NCBI RefSeq assembly: GCF_900156345.1
Contig: NZ_FTPP01000004.1
Span: forward strand, 62,001-126,000
DNA: 64,000 bases
Origin: Pontibacter indicus
GTDB lineage: Bacteria > Bacteroidota > Bacteroidia > Cytophagales > Hymenobacteraceae
Direction: 5' to 3'
Part shown: positions 45,019 through 52,970 of the stretch, piece after piece
Numbering within the stretch: the stretch's first letter is position 1
Layout of the letters: each line of letters begins with the position of its first letter
Notes under the pieces: model-generated
What the model was told of the DNA's origin: nothing
The model's input: the letters and a program-made list of their open reading frames with translations, nothing else
Database searches by the model: none
Made by a program: the position numbers and the translations under genes

Positions 45019-47940
45019 ATGGAAGAGTCATACCCACCGTTCGAACCTTTTGACAGCACCGACGACCCGGAGTCGCTCTTCGCTGCATACCTTGCTTCTC
45101 AACCTAAATTACCGGAGGCCTCTGCCGATACCAGAACGATCATCGTGATAGGCAGGCACCGTTACTACAATTTGTTCAGAGCCCAGCTTGTCTCCTGCAG
45201 CCTGAGCAGTACTGGCGAATTAAAGGTTCCATTCACGGTGCTGAATCCGCTTGATCTGGTGTGGCGAACCGAAAAGCCGGAGGAGCTGAAGTTCTACAGC
45301 GCGATTGCCCGTTTCCAAAGTTTCTACGAAAAGTCAGCTACGGATACGGCCAGCCTGAAGGCGCTGGTGCGTAACCCGCTTCGCTATACCTTCTACCTCC
45401 ACGATAGCGACGTTTCCGAAAAAATAACAGCGAAGTCGCTGACACCTGTGCAGGTCACACAACCCGGTATAGACTTTAAAGTGCGCATCGGTCTGAACAG
45501 CGATGTGTTCAGTGTGACAAGCGATCTGTTTATAAACGGTACCTATTTTCCCCTTAGCCGCATCAATGTCAGGTATAGCCACTTCCTGGTTTCGGACGAT
45601 GCCTGGTACCTGTGCTCTAATCCGCACCTTCCTTCTGTGGTAACCTATTTCAAAAAGCACGGCGGTGAGCTCCGTTTGCCGCACGATTCCTTTCTGCACT
45701 TTCAGCAGCAGGTGCTGGCCAGAATGGAGACGCACGTGCCCGTGGAGCATACCTACCTGAAGCCGGCAACCAAGGCTCAGCTGCGGAGCAAGGGCTTTGC
45801 CGGGCCTCCGGAAAAGGTACTTTACCTGATCGAATCGGAAAACTATGTGCTGCTGCAGCCTTTTATGCGTTATGGCGAAATCGAGGTGCCGCTGCTGTCC
45901 AACAAGCTGATCTATGATCAGGAAAAGATGGGAAGGCCCTTTTTTGTGGCACGCAACACGGAGGCTGAAACGGCTTTCACGAAGCTGTTGATCCAGCAGC
46001 ACCCGCACTTCTGGGAGCAGCTCGACAACATGCTGGACTATTTCTACCTGCACAAAGATCGGTTCCTGGACGAGGCGTGGTTTTTGGATGCCTTCGATAA
46101 CCTGGCTGCCGACGGCGTGACCATCCTTGGCTTCAACGACCTGCAGGGCAACAAACTAAATCAGCACAAAGCCAACATTGCCATAAACGTGGACAGCGGC
46201 CTCAACTGGTTCAATGTGACAGTGAACGTAAAATTCGGCAGAAGAAAAGCATCGCTTAAGCAGCTGAAGAAAGCGGTTGTGAACAAGAGCAAATACGTGC
46301 TGATCGATGACGGCACCCTGGGCATTATACCAGAGGAGTGGCTCCAGAAGCTGAAAGTTTACTTTGACACAGGTATAGCAGGAGAAGAGCAACTGCAGAT
46401 TCCCAAAACAAACTTTGCTGTGCTCACTGAGTTGTTTGAAGATTATATGCTCGACGAACTGGTGCACAAGGAACTGTGGTGGTACCAGGCACAGCTAAGC
46501 AACGTGGAGAACATCTCTCCAGCGCCTATACCTGCCGGACTACAGACCACACTGCGGCCGTACCAGTTGCAGGGCCTCAGCTGGCTCAACTTTCTCGACG
46601 ATTTGCAATTCGGCGGCTGCCTCGCCGATGATATGGGCCTGGGCAAAACGGTTCAGGTGATCGCTTTCATGCTCTTGCTGCGCGAAAAGCGGGGGCGGCA
46701 TACGCATCTGCTGGTGGTGCCTACATCGCTTATACCTAACTGGCAGGCAGAGCTAAACAGATTCGCTCCATCCCTGCAGGTATACATTCACCACGGCCCT
46801 AACAGAGCGAAGGACATAGCTGCTTTTCAGGAGTACGATGTGGTGATCACGACCTACAACACATTGCTTTCTGATATCTTCTTTCTGAAGAAATACACCT
46901 TCGGGTATACCTTCCTGGATGAATCGCAAAACATCAAAAACCCGAACTCGCAGCGCTACAAGGCGGTCTGTCTGCTGCAATCCTACAACCGGGTCGTGCT
47001 CACAGGTACGCCTTTCGAGAACAACACCTTCGACATTTATGCGCAGCTATCCTTTGTAAACCCTGGTTTGCTGGGCACCAGAACCTACTTCCGGAACACC
47101 TATGCCATGCCTATTGACAAGTTCAAGGACAGGCGAAGCGCACAGGCCCTGCAGGAGAAGATTGGCCCCTTTGTGCTGAGAAGGACCAAAGCCGAAGTAG
47201 CCAAAGAACTGCCTGACAAAACGGAGATGGTGCTATACTGCGAGATGGGAGAGGAGCAGCGCCAGGTATACGACACCGCCGAGCAGGAGCTCAGGGATTA
47301 CATCAACGCCAGAGGAGAAGAGGAACTGACCAAGCACCCGATGCATGTGTTGCGCGGCATCACCAAACTGCGCCAGATCTGCAATTCGCCTTTGCTCATC
47401 GACGACACCAAGCTGTTCACCGACGTCTCCGCCAAAATACAGGTGCTCCTGCAGCAGATTCAGAATGTGGCGCGCTACCACAAAGTACTCGTGTTTTCGC
47501 AGTTTGTAGGGATGCTGGATCTGATAAAAGTTGAATTAGAGAAGGAGCACATCACGTACGCGTACCTGACTGGCAGCACCCGCAACAGGGGCGAAGTCGT
47601 GAACCAGTTCCAGAGGGATGAAGCGATACGGGTGTTTCTGGTGAGCCTGAAAGCGGGCGGCACCGGCCTGAATCTGACAGCAGCAGATTACGTGTTTATC
47701 GTGGACCCCTGGTGGAACCCGGCTGTTGAGAACCAGGCCATCGACCGTAGCTACCGCATCGGACAGGAGAAAAAAGTGATTGCCGTGCGGCTCATATGCC
47801 CCAACACCGTGGAAGAGAAGATCCAGATCCTGCAGCAGAACAAATCCCAGCTGGCCACTAATTTGGTAACGGCCGACAACAGTTTTTTCAGGTCGCTCAC
47901 CAAAGGCGACTGGCTAAACCTGACTGGCGGAAATGGCTAA
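45019..47940 (+). CDS. SNF2-family ATPase/helicase-like protein
   Basis: A 973-residue SNF2-family ATPase. The first 500 residues form an unassigned N-terminal region. The C-terminal half is the SNF2 motor: Walker A LADDMGLGKTVQ (about residues 535-546), Walker B-type DESQ (about 634-637, instead of DExH), the GTPFENNTFDIYAQLSF motif III, and the helicase C domain with GGTGLNLTAADYVFIVDPWWNPAVENQ and the arginine fingers in DRSYRIGQ. Such enzymes translocate on double-stranded DNA and remodel nucleoprotein complexes such as stalled RNA polymerase. It shows no nuclease or methylase domain. It is not in an obvious defence cluster. Confidence 0.9.
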   Translation: MEESYPPFEPFDSTDDPESLFAAYLASQPKLPEASADTRTIIVIGRHRYYNLFRAQLVSCSLSSTGELKVPFTVLNPLDLVWRTEKPEELKFYSAIARFQSFYEKSATDTASLKALVRNPLRYTFYLHDSDVSEKITAKSLTPVQVTQPGIDFKVRIGLNSDVFSVTSDLFINGTYFPLSRINVRYSHFLVSDDAWYLCSNPHLPSVVTYFKKHGGELRLPHDSFLHFQQQVLARMETHVPVEHTYLKPATKAQLRSKGFAGPPEKVLYLIESENYVLLQPFMRYGEIEVPLLSNKLIYDQEKMGRPFFVARNTEAETAFTKLLIQQHPHFWEQLDNMLDYFYLHKDRFLDEAWFLDAFDNLAADGVTILGFNDLQGNKLNQHKANIAINVDSGLNWFNVTVNVKFGRRKASLKQLKKAVVNKSKYVLIDDGTLGIIPEEWLQKLKVYFDTGIAGEEQLQIPKTNFAVLTELFEDYMLDELVHKELWWYQAQLSNVENISPAPIPAGLQTTLRPYQLQGLSWLNFLDDLQFGGCLADDMGLGKTVQVIAFMLLLREKRGRHTHLLVVPTSLIPNWQAELNRFAPSLQVYIHHGPNRAKDIAAFQEYDVVITTYNTLLSDIFFLKKYTFGYTFLDESQNIKNPNSQRYKAVCLLQSYNRVVLTGTPFENNTFDIYAQLSFVNPGLLGTRTYFRNTYAMPIDKFKDRRSAQALQEKIGPFVLRRTKAEVAKELPDKTEMVLYCEMGEEQRQVYDTAEQELRDYINARGEEELTKHPMHVLRGITKLRQICNSPLLIDDTKLFTDVSAKIQVLLQQIQNVARYHKVLVFSQFVGMLDLIKVELEKEHITYAYLTGSTRNRGEVVNQFQRDEAIRVFLVSLKAGGTGLNLTAADYVFIVDPWWNPAVENQAIDRSYRIGQEKKVIAVRLICPNTVEEKIQILQQNKSQLATNLVTADNSFFRSLTKGDWLNLTGGNG

Positions 47941-47997
47941 AGGGCAACGCTACTTTTTACTTCGGGGGGCGCCTTTACCAGCCATGCACAATACCAA

Positions 47998-48204
47998 TTA
48001 CGATGCGGTTTCCTTTTTTGCCTGCGCATTTTTGAAGAAGGTATAACCTATACCTAGCGCACCACCCGCTACCGCCGCACAGCCGTAACCCAACAAAAAG
48101 CCATAGGCCCCATGCGCTGCTCCCAACCAAAACGAGGCAGCGAGCGCCACTATACCTGATACTAGAAGGATGATAGCTTTGGTGTAGTTCATCTTGTTTT
48201 CCAT
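47998..48204 (-). CDS. small two-span membrane protein
   Basis: A 68-residue protein with two hydrophobic helices (AIILLVSGIVALAASFWLG and GFLLGYGCAAVAGGALGIGY) and a charged tail (KNAQAKKETAS). It could start at MENKM or at the MNYTK four residues later. I do not recognise a family; function unknown. It lies convergent with the SNF2 gene. Confidence 0.55.
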   Translation of the reverse strand: MENKMNYTKAIILLVSGIVALAASFWLGAAHGAYGFLLGYGCAAVAGGALGIGYTFFKNAQAKKETAS

Positions 48205-48446
48205 GGTCTGAGCAATTAAGTTATACCTGTCTGACAGCGCGCCAAGAGAAAGCTGTACCTTAGGCTAAGTGTCTAATTCCTATGTTAATATAGCGTATAT
48301 ACCCACACGGGTTCTCACTATTATACCAACCCAGCGCAAAACAAGACCAACACAGGTTTTTCCCAGAAAATAGGAGCGCGCTATACCTAAGTTGCTTTGA
48401 AGCAGATCCTCATGCACAGGTATAGCTAATCAACAGTAAGCTATAC

Positions 48447-48810
48447 CTACCTCAAGCCAAAGTAAGTGAGCAGCCAGAAGTACATGTGCGTGATGAAGAG
48501 GCTGCATATACCTATCACAGTGCCGTTGGAGATGAAATCCTTCGAGGTGAGCTCGACTGTGGAGTAGGCATTGGCGTTGGGCTGGGAGCCGATGGGCGTC
48601 ATCAGGCCGCCGATGCTGGCCGAGAAAGGATTGCCAGCGTCAGGCCCTTGCGGAAATAGTGGCCCGCCGGTACGAAAGCCAGCAGCGAAGCGGTGAGTGT
48701 GATCATCATGGCGGTGGTGGCGATGTTGCTGATCCACATGCCGAAGATGGAGGTGCATACAATCACGCCAATCAGCGATTCAAGCCACTCCCAAATGCTA
48801 TACTGTTTCG
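48447..48810 (-). pseudogene. C-terminal remnant of an SLC13 (DASS) transporter
   Basis: On the minus strand one frame reads ESLIGVIVCTSIFGMWISNIATTAMMITL and onward to GHYFRKGLTLAI. It then shifts by one base (near 48628-48632) into a second frame reading NPFSASIGGLMTPIGSQPNAN through to HMYFWLLTYFGLR and a stop. The MWISN-ATTAMM and ASIGG-TPIG-PPN-like motifs are hallmarks of sodium-coupled divalent anion symporters. A stop codon and the lack of earlier helices show the N-terminal part is gone. The fragment is a truncated, frameshifted relic. Confidence 0.75.
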
Positions 48811-48867
48811 TCTACCACAACCTTTGTGCGTCAACCCTGTTAACAGTTTAAAATATGAAGTGCTTTT

Positions 48868-49794
48868 ATGGCAAACGATCATACAACAGAACCGGCACAG
48901 GCAACAGTGGTGCTGGCAGGGGCCACCGGCGATCTAGGTGGGCGCATCGCCCGGGCATTGCTTGAGCGGGGTGCGCAGGTAAAGGTGCTGGTCCGCTCCG
49001 GCAGCGACAGGGAGAAAGTGGAGGCCTTGCGAAGAGCAGGAGCAGTGATCTGTGAAGTCGACTTCCACGATGCCGCAGCACTCGCAAGCGCCTGCGAAGG
49101 CGCCACTTGTGTGGTCTCGGCCTTGTCTGGGCTGCATTATGTCATCGTAGGTATACAGAGCCTGCTGCTGAAAGCGGCGATGGCAGCAGGTGTGCCCCGC
49201 TTCATACCTTCCGACTTTGCCATCGACTTCACCAAACTCCCCTACGGGAACAACCGGAACCTGGATCTCCGCAAAGAATTTCAGGCGAAACTGGAGCAGG
49301 CACCCATCGCCGCGACATCGATCCTGAACGGCATGTTCACCGACCTGCTGACCGGGCAGGCACCCGTCGTGCTATTTCCCTTGAAGCGGGTGATGTATTA
49401 TGGCAGCGCGGATCAACTGATGGATTTCACCACCATCCAGAACACCGCCGACTATACCGCCGCTGCGGCCCTCGACCCGTTCACACCGCGTTACCTCCGC
49501 ATCGCCGGCGATGTGCTCAATGCCCACGGGCTACGTGAGGCCGCCAGCCAAGCGACAGGAGAGGAATTCAAACTACTCCGGGTAGGTGGAATTGGATTGC
49601 TCAATACTCTCATCAAGGTCACAAAGACGGTCGCCCCTGGCGGCAGCGAGGTATTCCCGGCCTGGCAAGGTATGCAGTACATGCGCGACATGTTCAGCGG
49701 TTTGCCAAAACTGGAGCCATTGGATAATGACCGCTACCCTGAAATAAAGTGGACCAGCGTGGCGGAGGTGCTGGCAAAGCGGGAGCAAGACTAG
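48868..49794 (+). CDS. NmrA-like / isoflavone-reductase-like NAD(P)-binding protein
   Basis: A 308-residue Rossmann-fold protein of the atypical short-chain dehydrogenase group. The nucleotide-binding loop is VVLAGATGDLGGRIARALLERG, and a VLVRSGSDREK segment after strand 2 suggests NADP preference. FIPSDFAIDFTKLPYG resembles the active-site region of isoflavone- and pinoresinol-reductase-like enzymes; the usual catalytic lysine is not obvious there. It could reduce a small aromatic or carbonyl compound or act as a redox sensor as NmrA does. It stands alone, ended by a bidirectional terminator. Confidence 0.83.
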   Translation: MANDHTTEPAQATVVLAGATGDLGGRIARALLERGAQVKVLVRSGSDREKVEALRRAGAVICEVDFHDAAALASACEGATCVVSALSGLHYVIVGIQSLLLKAAMAAGVPRFIPSDFAIDFTKLPYGNNRNLDLRKEFQAKLEQAPIAATSILNGMFTDLLTGQAPVVLFPLKRVMYYGSADQLMDFTTIQNTADYTAAAALDPFTPRYLRIAGDVLNAHGLREAASQATGEEFKLLRVGGIGLLNTLIKVTKTVAPGGSEVFPAWQGMQYMRDMFSGLPKLEPLDNDRYPEIKWTSVAEVLAKREQD

Positions 49795-49824
49795 TTTTGA
49801 GGCAGGTATAGCAAATACGAAAAC

Positions 49825-49856
49825 AAAAACGGCAGCCCGATGAGGCTGCCGTTTTT
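49825..49856. terminator. bidirectional terminator between convergent genes
   Basis: A 13-bp stem counting the A/T flanks (AAAAACGGCAGCC with GGCTGCCGTTTTT) around a 6-nt loop, with A and T runs on both sides. It serves the NmrA-like gene on the plus strand and the M16 peptidase gene on the minus strand. Repeat copies flank it at about 49804 and 49865. Confidence 0.9.
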
Positions 49857-49881
49857 GCTTCTTAAGGTATAGGGCGGAGTC

Positions 49882-52839
49882 TTAGTATCCGAAGATCTCT
49901 TGCAGGCTCAGTTGTTTTACCTTGCCATATTTCTCCAGTTCCTTAAAGTTCAGTCTGTCTTTCGAGCCGATCACCAGGATCGCCTGTGGCTTACCACTCA
50001 CAAACTGCTTCTGGAACTCCTGCAGTTGGTCGAAGGTCAGACTGTTGGCGCTTTCGTAGATGTCGCGGCGGATGTCGTAGTCCAGGCCGAGGCGCTTGGC
50101 ACGCTCGTAGTCGAACAGGATAGACGACTTGGTGATGCGCTCCGACGAAATGCTGTTGCGCAGCGATGCCTTGGCAATGTCGAAGTTAGCCTCTGCCAGC
50201 GGCATGTTGGTGAGAAGCTCCTGCATACCTGCCATGGCCTCAGGCAACTTGTCTGACTGCGTGCCAATGTATGAAGTAATATAGTTCGAGCGGTCTTTCT
50301 TGCTGGCCGTGCTGTAGCTTGAATAGGCCGAGTAAGCGAGTGCTTTTGACTCACGCAGTTCCTGGAACACAATCGAGCTCATACCTGCCCCGAAGTACTG
50401 GTTGTACAGACGGATAGTCGGCACCATTTCCTTCTTGAAGGCATCGGCTTTGGTCAGGAAAATCAGCTCGGCCTGCACCATGTTGTAATCTACCCAGTAA
50501 ACCGTCGGCTGCTTGATATCGAGCTCAGCGTATACCTTTTCGGCTGGCACAGGCTTCAGTTTAGCCGGCACGATGTGGCCCGCATTCAGCGTCGCCACCA
50601 AGGCGTCTGTTTCACGTGGGCCATAGTAGAGCACGCGGTGCTCGTAGGTAGGGATGCTCTTGATCAGGCTCACCAATTCCTGCGGCTTCACAGCCTTCAG
50701 CTCTTTTTCCGACAGCACGTTCGTGAACGGGTTTTTCGGTCCATACTTGGCATAGCTCACCAGCGCCTGGTTCAGGATAACGCCTTTATTCAGTTTAGCG
50801 TCGTTTCGGGCCTTCAGTATACCTTGCACCATGTCGTCGAGGGCTTTCTGGTTCGGCTGTGGATTCTGCAGCACGCTTTCGAACAGGGCCAGCGCCTTTT
50901 CAAAGTTCTCGTCGAGGCCGGAGAGCGTCACGTATACCTGGTCACCGCCGGCAGACACGTTGAACGAAGTGCCCAGCTTGTAGAACTCTTTCTTCAGTTC
51001 CTCTGCGCTATACTTGTCGGTGCCCAGGAAGCGGAGGTAGTTCACCGCCATACCCAGTTTCTGGTCATTGTCGGTGCCCATGTCCAGGATGTAATAAAGC
51101 TGGAACAGGCCGTTTTCGTTGTTTTTGGTGTAGAGCAGCGGAATGTTGTTTTTCAGCTTGGCCTCTTTGATGTCGGCTTTGTAGTCCACGAAAACAGGCG
51201 AAAGGTCAGAAACTTCCTTGGCCATAAACTGGCTGTAGTAAGCCGACTGCGCCTCGCGGTTAACAGGCACCGGGGTGATGCTTGGCTTCTCTACTTTTTC
51301 GGCTGTGGCGTTCTTGTCGTTGCGCTTGTATACCAGCACGTAGTTGTTGCCCAGGTACTTGTTGGCTACTTCCACCACATCCTGCTTCGTTATCTTGGCA
51401 AACTGATCCGGACGTTGCACATAGTCGGCCCACGGAATGTCGTAGATAAAGGCCGTCACGAAAGCATCGGCACGCTCCGAGTTGCGCTCGTAGGCGCGCA
51501 TCAGGCTGATTTTGTTGTCGTTGATGATGGCCGGGATCAGATCGTCGTCGAACTTACCTTGCTTCACCAGCTCCACTTGTGCCAGCAGCATGTCTTTTAC
51601 CTGGTCCAGGGTCTGGCCCTGGCGTGGCGAACCGCCCAGACGGAACACTGAGTAGTCCTTCATCTGGTTGTCGTAACCATAAGCCTGCAACACTTTCTGC
51701 TGCTGGTTCAGGTTCAAGTCGATCAGACCCGCCTGTCCGTTGTAAAGGATGGCGCTGATCATGCTCAGCACTTGCGCGTCGCGTGCGCTCATGCCCGGGA
51801 AACGGTAAGCGATGGATACGTTCTCAGCACTTGGGCCGCTTACTTCTTTCACAATCGGCTGTGCGATCGGTTTTTCCTGCGCTACCGTGAAAGTTGGAGC
51901 GGTGCTCGGCTTCAGTTTACCGAAATGGGCATCAATCGCACGGATGGCCTCATCAAAATCGATGTCGCCGCTCAGTGCCACGGCCATGTTGTTCGGCACA
52001 TAATACTTGTCGAAGTACTTCTTGATCTCGGTGATAGACGGATTTTTGAGGTGCTCGATGGTGCCGATGGTGGTCTGTGTGCCGTACTGGTGCGTCGGGA
52101 ACATGGCGGCGTTCAGCGTCTCCATCACTTTCCAGCCGTCGTTGTCGAGCGTGCGGTTTTTCTCTTCGTACACAGCTTCCAGCTCCGTATGGAACAGGCG
52201 TGGCACCAGTTCCCCGAAACGATGTGCTTCCAGCTCTACCCAGCGCTCCAGTTGGTTGCTCGGGATGTCGTTGGTATACACGGTCTGCTCCACAGAGGTA
52301 TAGGCGTTGGTGCCTTTTGCCCCGATGGCGCCCAGAATTTTGTCGTACTCGTTGGCCACGGCATAGGTAGCCGCTACGCCGGAGATGGAGTCGATCTGGT
52401 GGTAGATTTTCTTGCGCTGGGCTGGGTCAGTCGTCTGACGGTGCTTCTCGTAGAGCGCCTCAATCTTATCGAGCTCGGCTTTCTCCTTGGCCCAATCCTG
52501 CGTGCCTAGTTGGCTCGTGCCTTTGAACACCATGTGCTCGAGGTAATGCGCCAGACCGGTGGCATCGGCAGGGTCGTTTTTGCTGCCTGCACGTACCGCT
52601 ATAAAGGTCTGGATACGTGGCGCGTCTTCGTAGTCGGTCAGGTATACCTTCAGGCCGTTGTCCAGGGTATAGACGCGGGCATTGAGCGGGTCATTCGGCA
52701 CGGTTTCGTACTTGTACTCCTTCTGCGCTGGAGCAGCCACAGCCGTGTCGGTCGTCGAGGCGGTCTGGTACGTTTCGTTCTTACACTGCGTGAACGTGAG
52801 GGCGAACGCAGCCAAAAACAGGGACAATCCTTTTTTCAT
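49882..52839 (-). CDS. M16 family metallopeptidase, lipoprotein
   Basis: A 985-residue exported peptidase of the pitrilysin/insulinase type. The signal peptide MKKGLSLFLAAFALTFTQ is followed by the lipobox cysteine of QCKNE. The first catalytic half carries the inverted zinc motif HYLEHMVFKG (H-x-x-E-H) and the downstream glutamate region ELEAVYEEKNRTLDND. The second, inactive M16 half forms the rest, as in two-domain clan members. It probably degrades peptides at the outer membrane or in the periplasm. I use the ATG at 52839, which gives a proper lipoprotein signal; an upstream ATG at 52893 would bury it. Confidence 0.9.
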   Translation of the reverse strand: MKKGLSLFLAAFALTFTQCKNETYQTASTTDTAVAAPAQKEYKYETVPNDPLNARVYTLDNGLKVYLTDYEDAPRIQTFIAVRAGSKNDPADATGLAHYLEHMVFKGTSQLGTQDWAKEKAELDKIEALYEKHRQTTDPAQRKKIYHQIDSISGVAATYAVANEYDKILGAIGAKGTNAYTSVEQTVYTNDIPSNQLERWVELEAHRFGELVPRLFHTELEAVYEEKNRTLDNDGWKVMETLNAAMFPTHQYGTQTTIGTIEHLKNPSITEIKKYFDKYYVPNNMAVALSGDIDFDEAIRAIDAHFGKLKPSTAPTFTVAQEKPIAQPIVKEVSGPSAENVSIAYRFPGMSARDAQVLSMISAILYNGQAGLIDLNLNQQQKVLQAYGYDNQMKDYSVFRLGGSPRQGQTLDQVKDMLLAQVELVKQGKFDDDLIPAIINDNKISLMRAYERNSERADAFVTAFIYDIPWADYVQRPDQFAKITKQDVVEVANKYLGNNYVLVYKRNDKNATAEKVEKPSITPVPVNREAQSAYYSQFMAKEVSDLSPVFVDYKADIKEAKLKNNIPLLYTKNNENGLFQLYYILDMGTDNDQKLGMAVNYLRFLGTDKYSAEELKKEFYKLGTSFNVSAGGDQVYVTLSGLDENFEKALALFESVLQNPQPNQKALDDMVQGILKARNDAKLNKGVILNQALVSYAKYGPKNPFTNVLSEKELKAVKPQELVSLIKSIPTYEHRVLYYGPRETDALVATLNAGHIVPAKLKPVPAEKVYAELDIKQPTVYWVDYNMVQAELIFLTKADAFKKEMVPTIRLYNQYFGAGMSSIVFQELRESKALAYSAYSSYSTASKKDRSNYITSYIGTQSDKLPEAMAGMQELLTNMPLAEANFDIAKASLRNSISSERITKSSILFDYERAKRLGLDYDIRRDIYESANSLTFDQLQEFQKQFVSGKPQAILVIGSKDRLNFKELEKYGKVKQLSLQEIFGY

Positions 52840-52970
52840 GAGTATGAGGTTAGGTATAGGATAAGGTATGGCAAAACAAAAAGGCTGGGCCACAAAGCTT
52901 CCGCGAAGAAAGCCTTGTGACTCACCTTGTGTTTTAATTAGAACTTTACAAATATAAAATTTTTCCTGAA

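Noticed and set aside
45019..47940. SNF2 ATPase as part of an anti-phage system (for example DISARM or a restriction system)
   Set aside because: No methylase, nuclease or phospholipase-D partner is encoded nearby; neighbours are icd, a small membrane protein and a transporter remnant.
50575..51651. 358-codon open frame opposite the M16 peptidase gene
   Set aside because: Antisense to a clear two-domain protease; no recognisable product.
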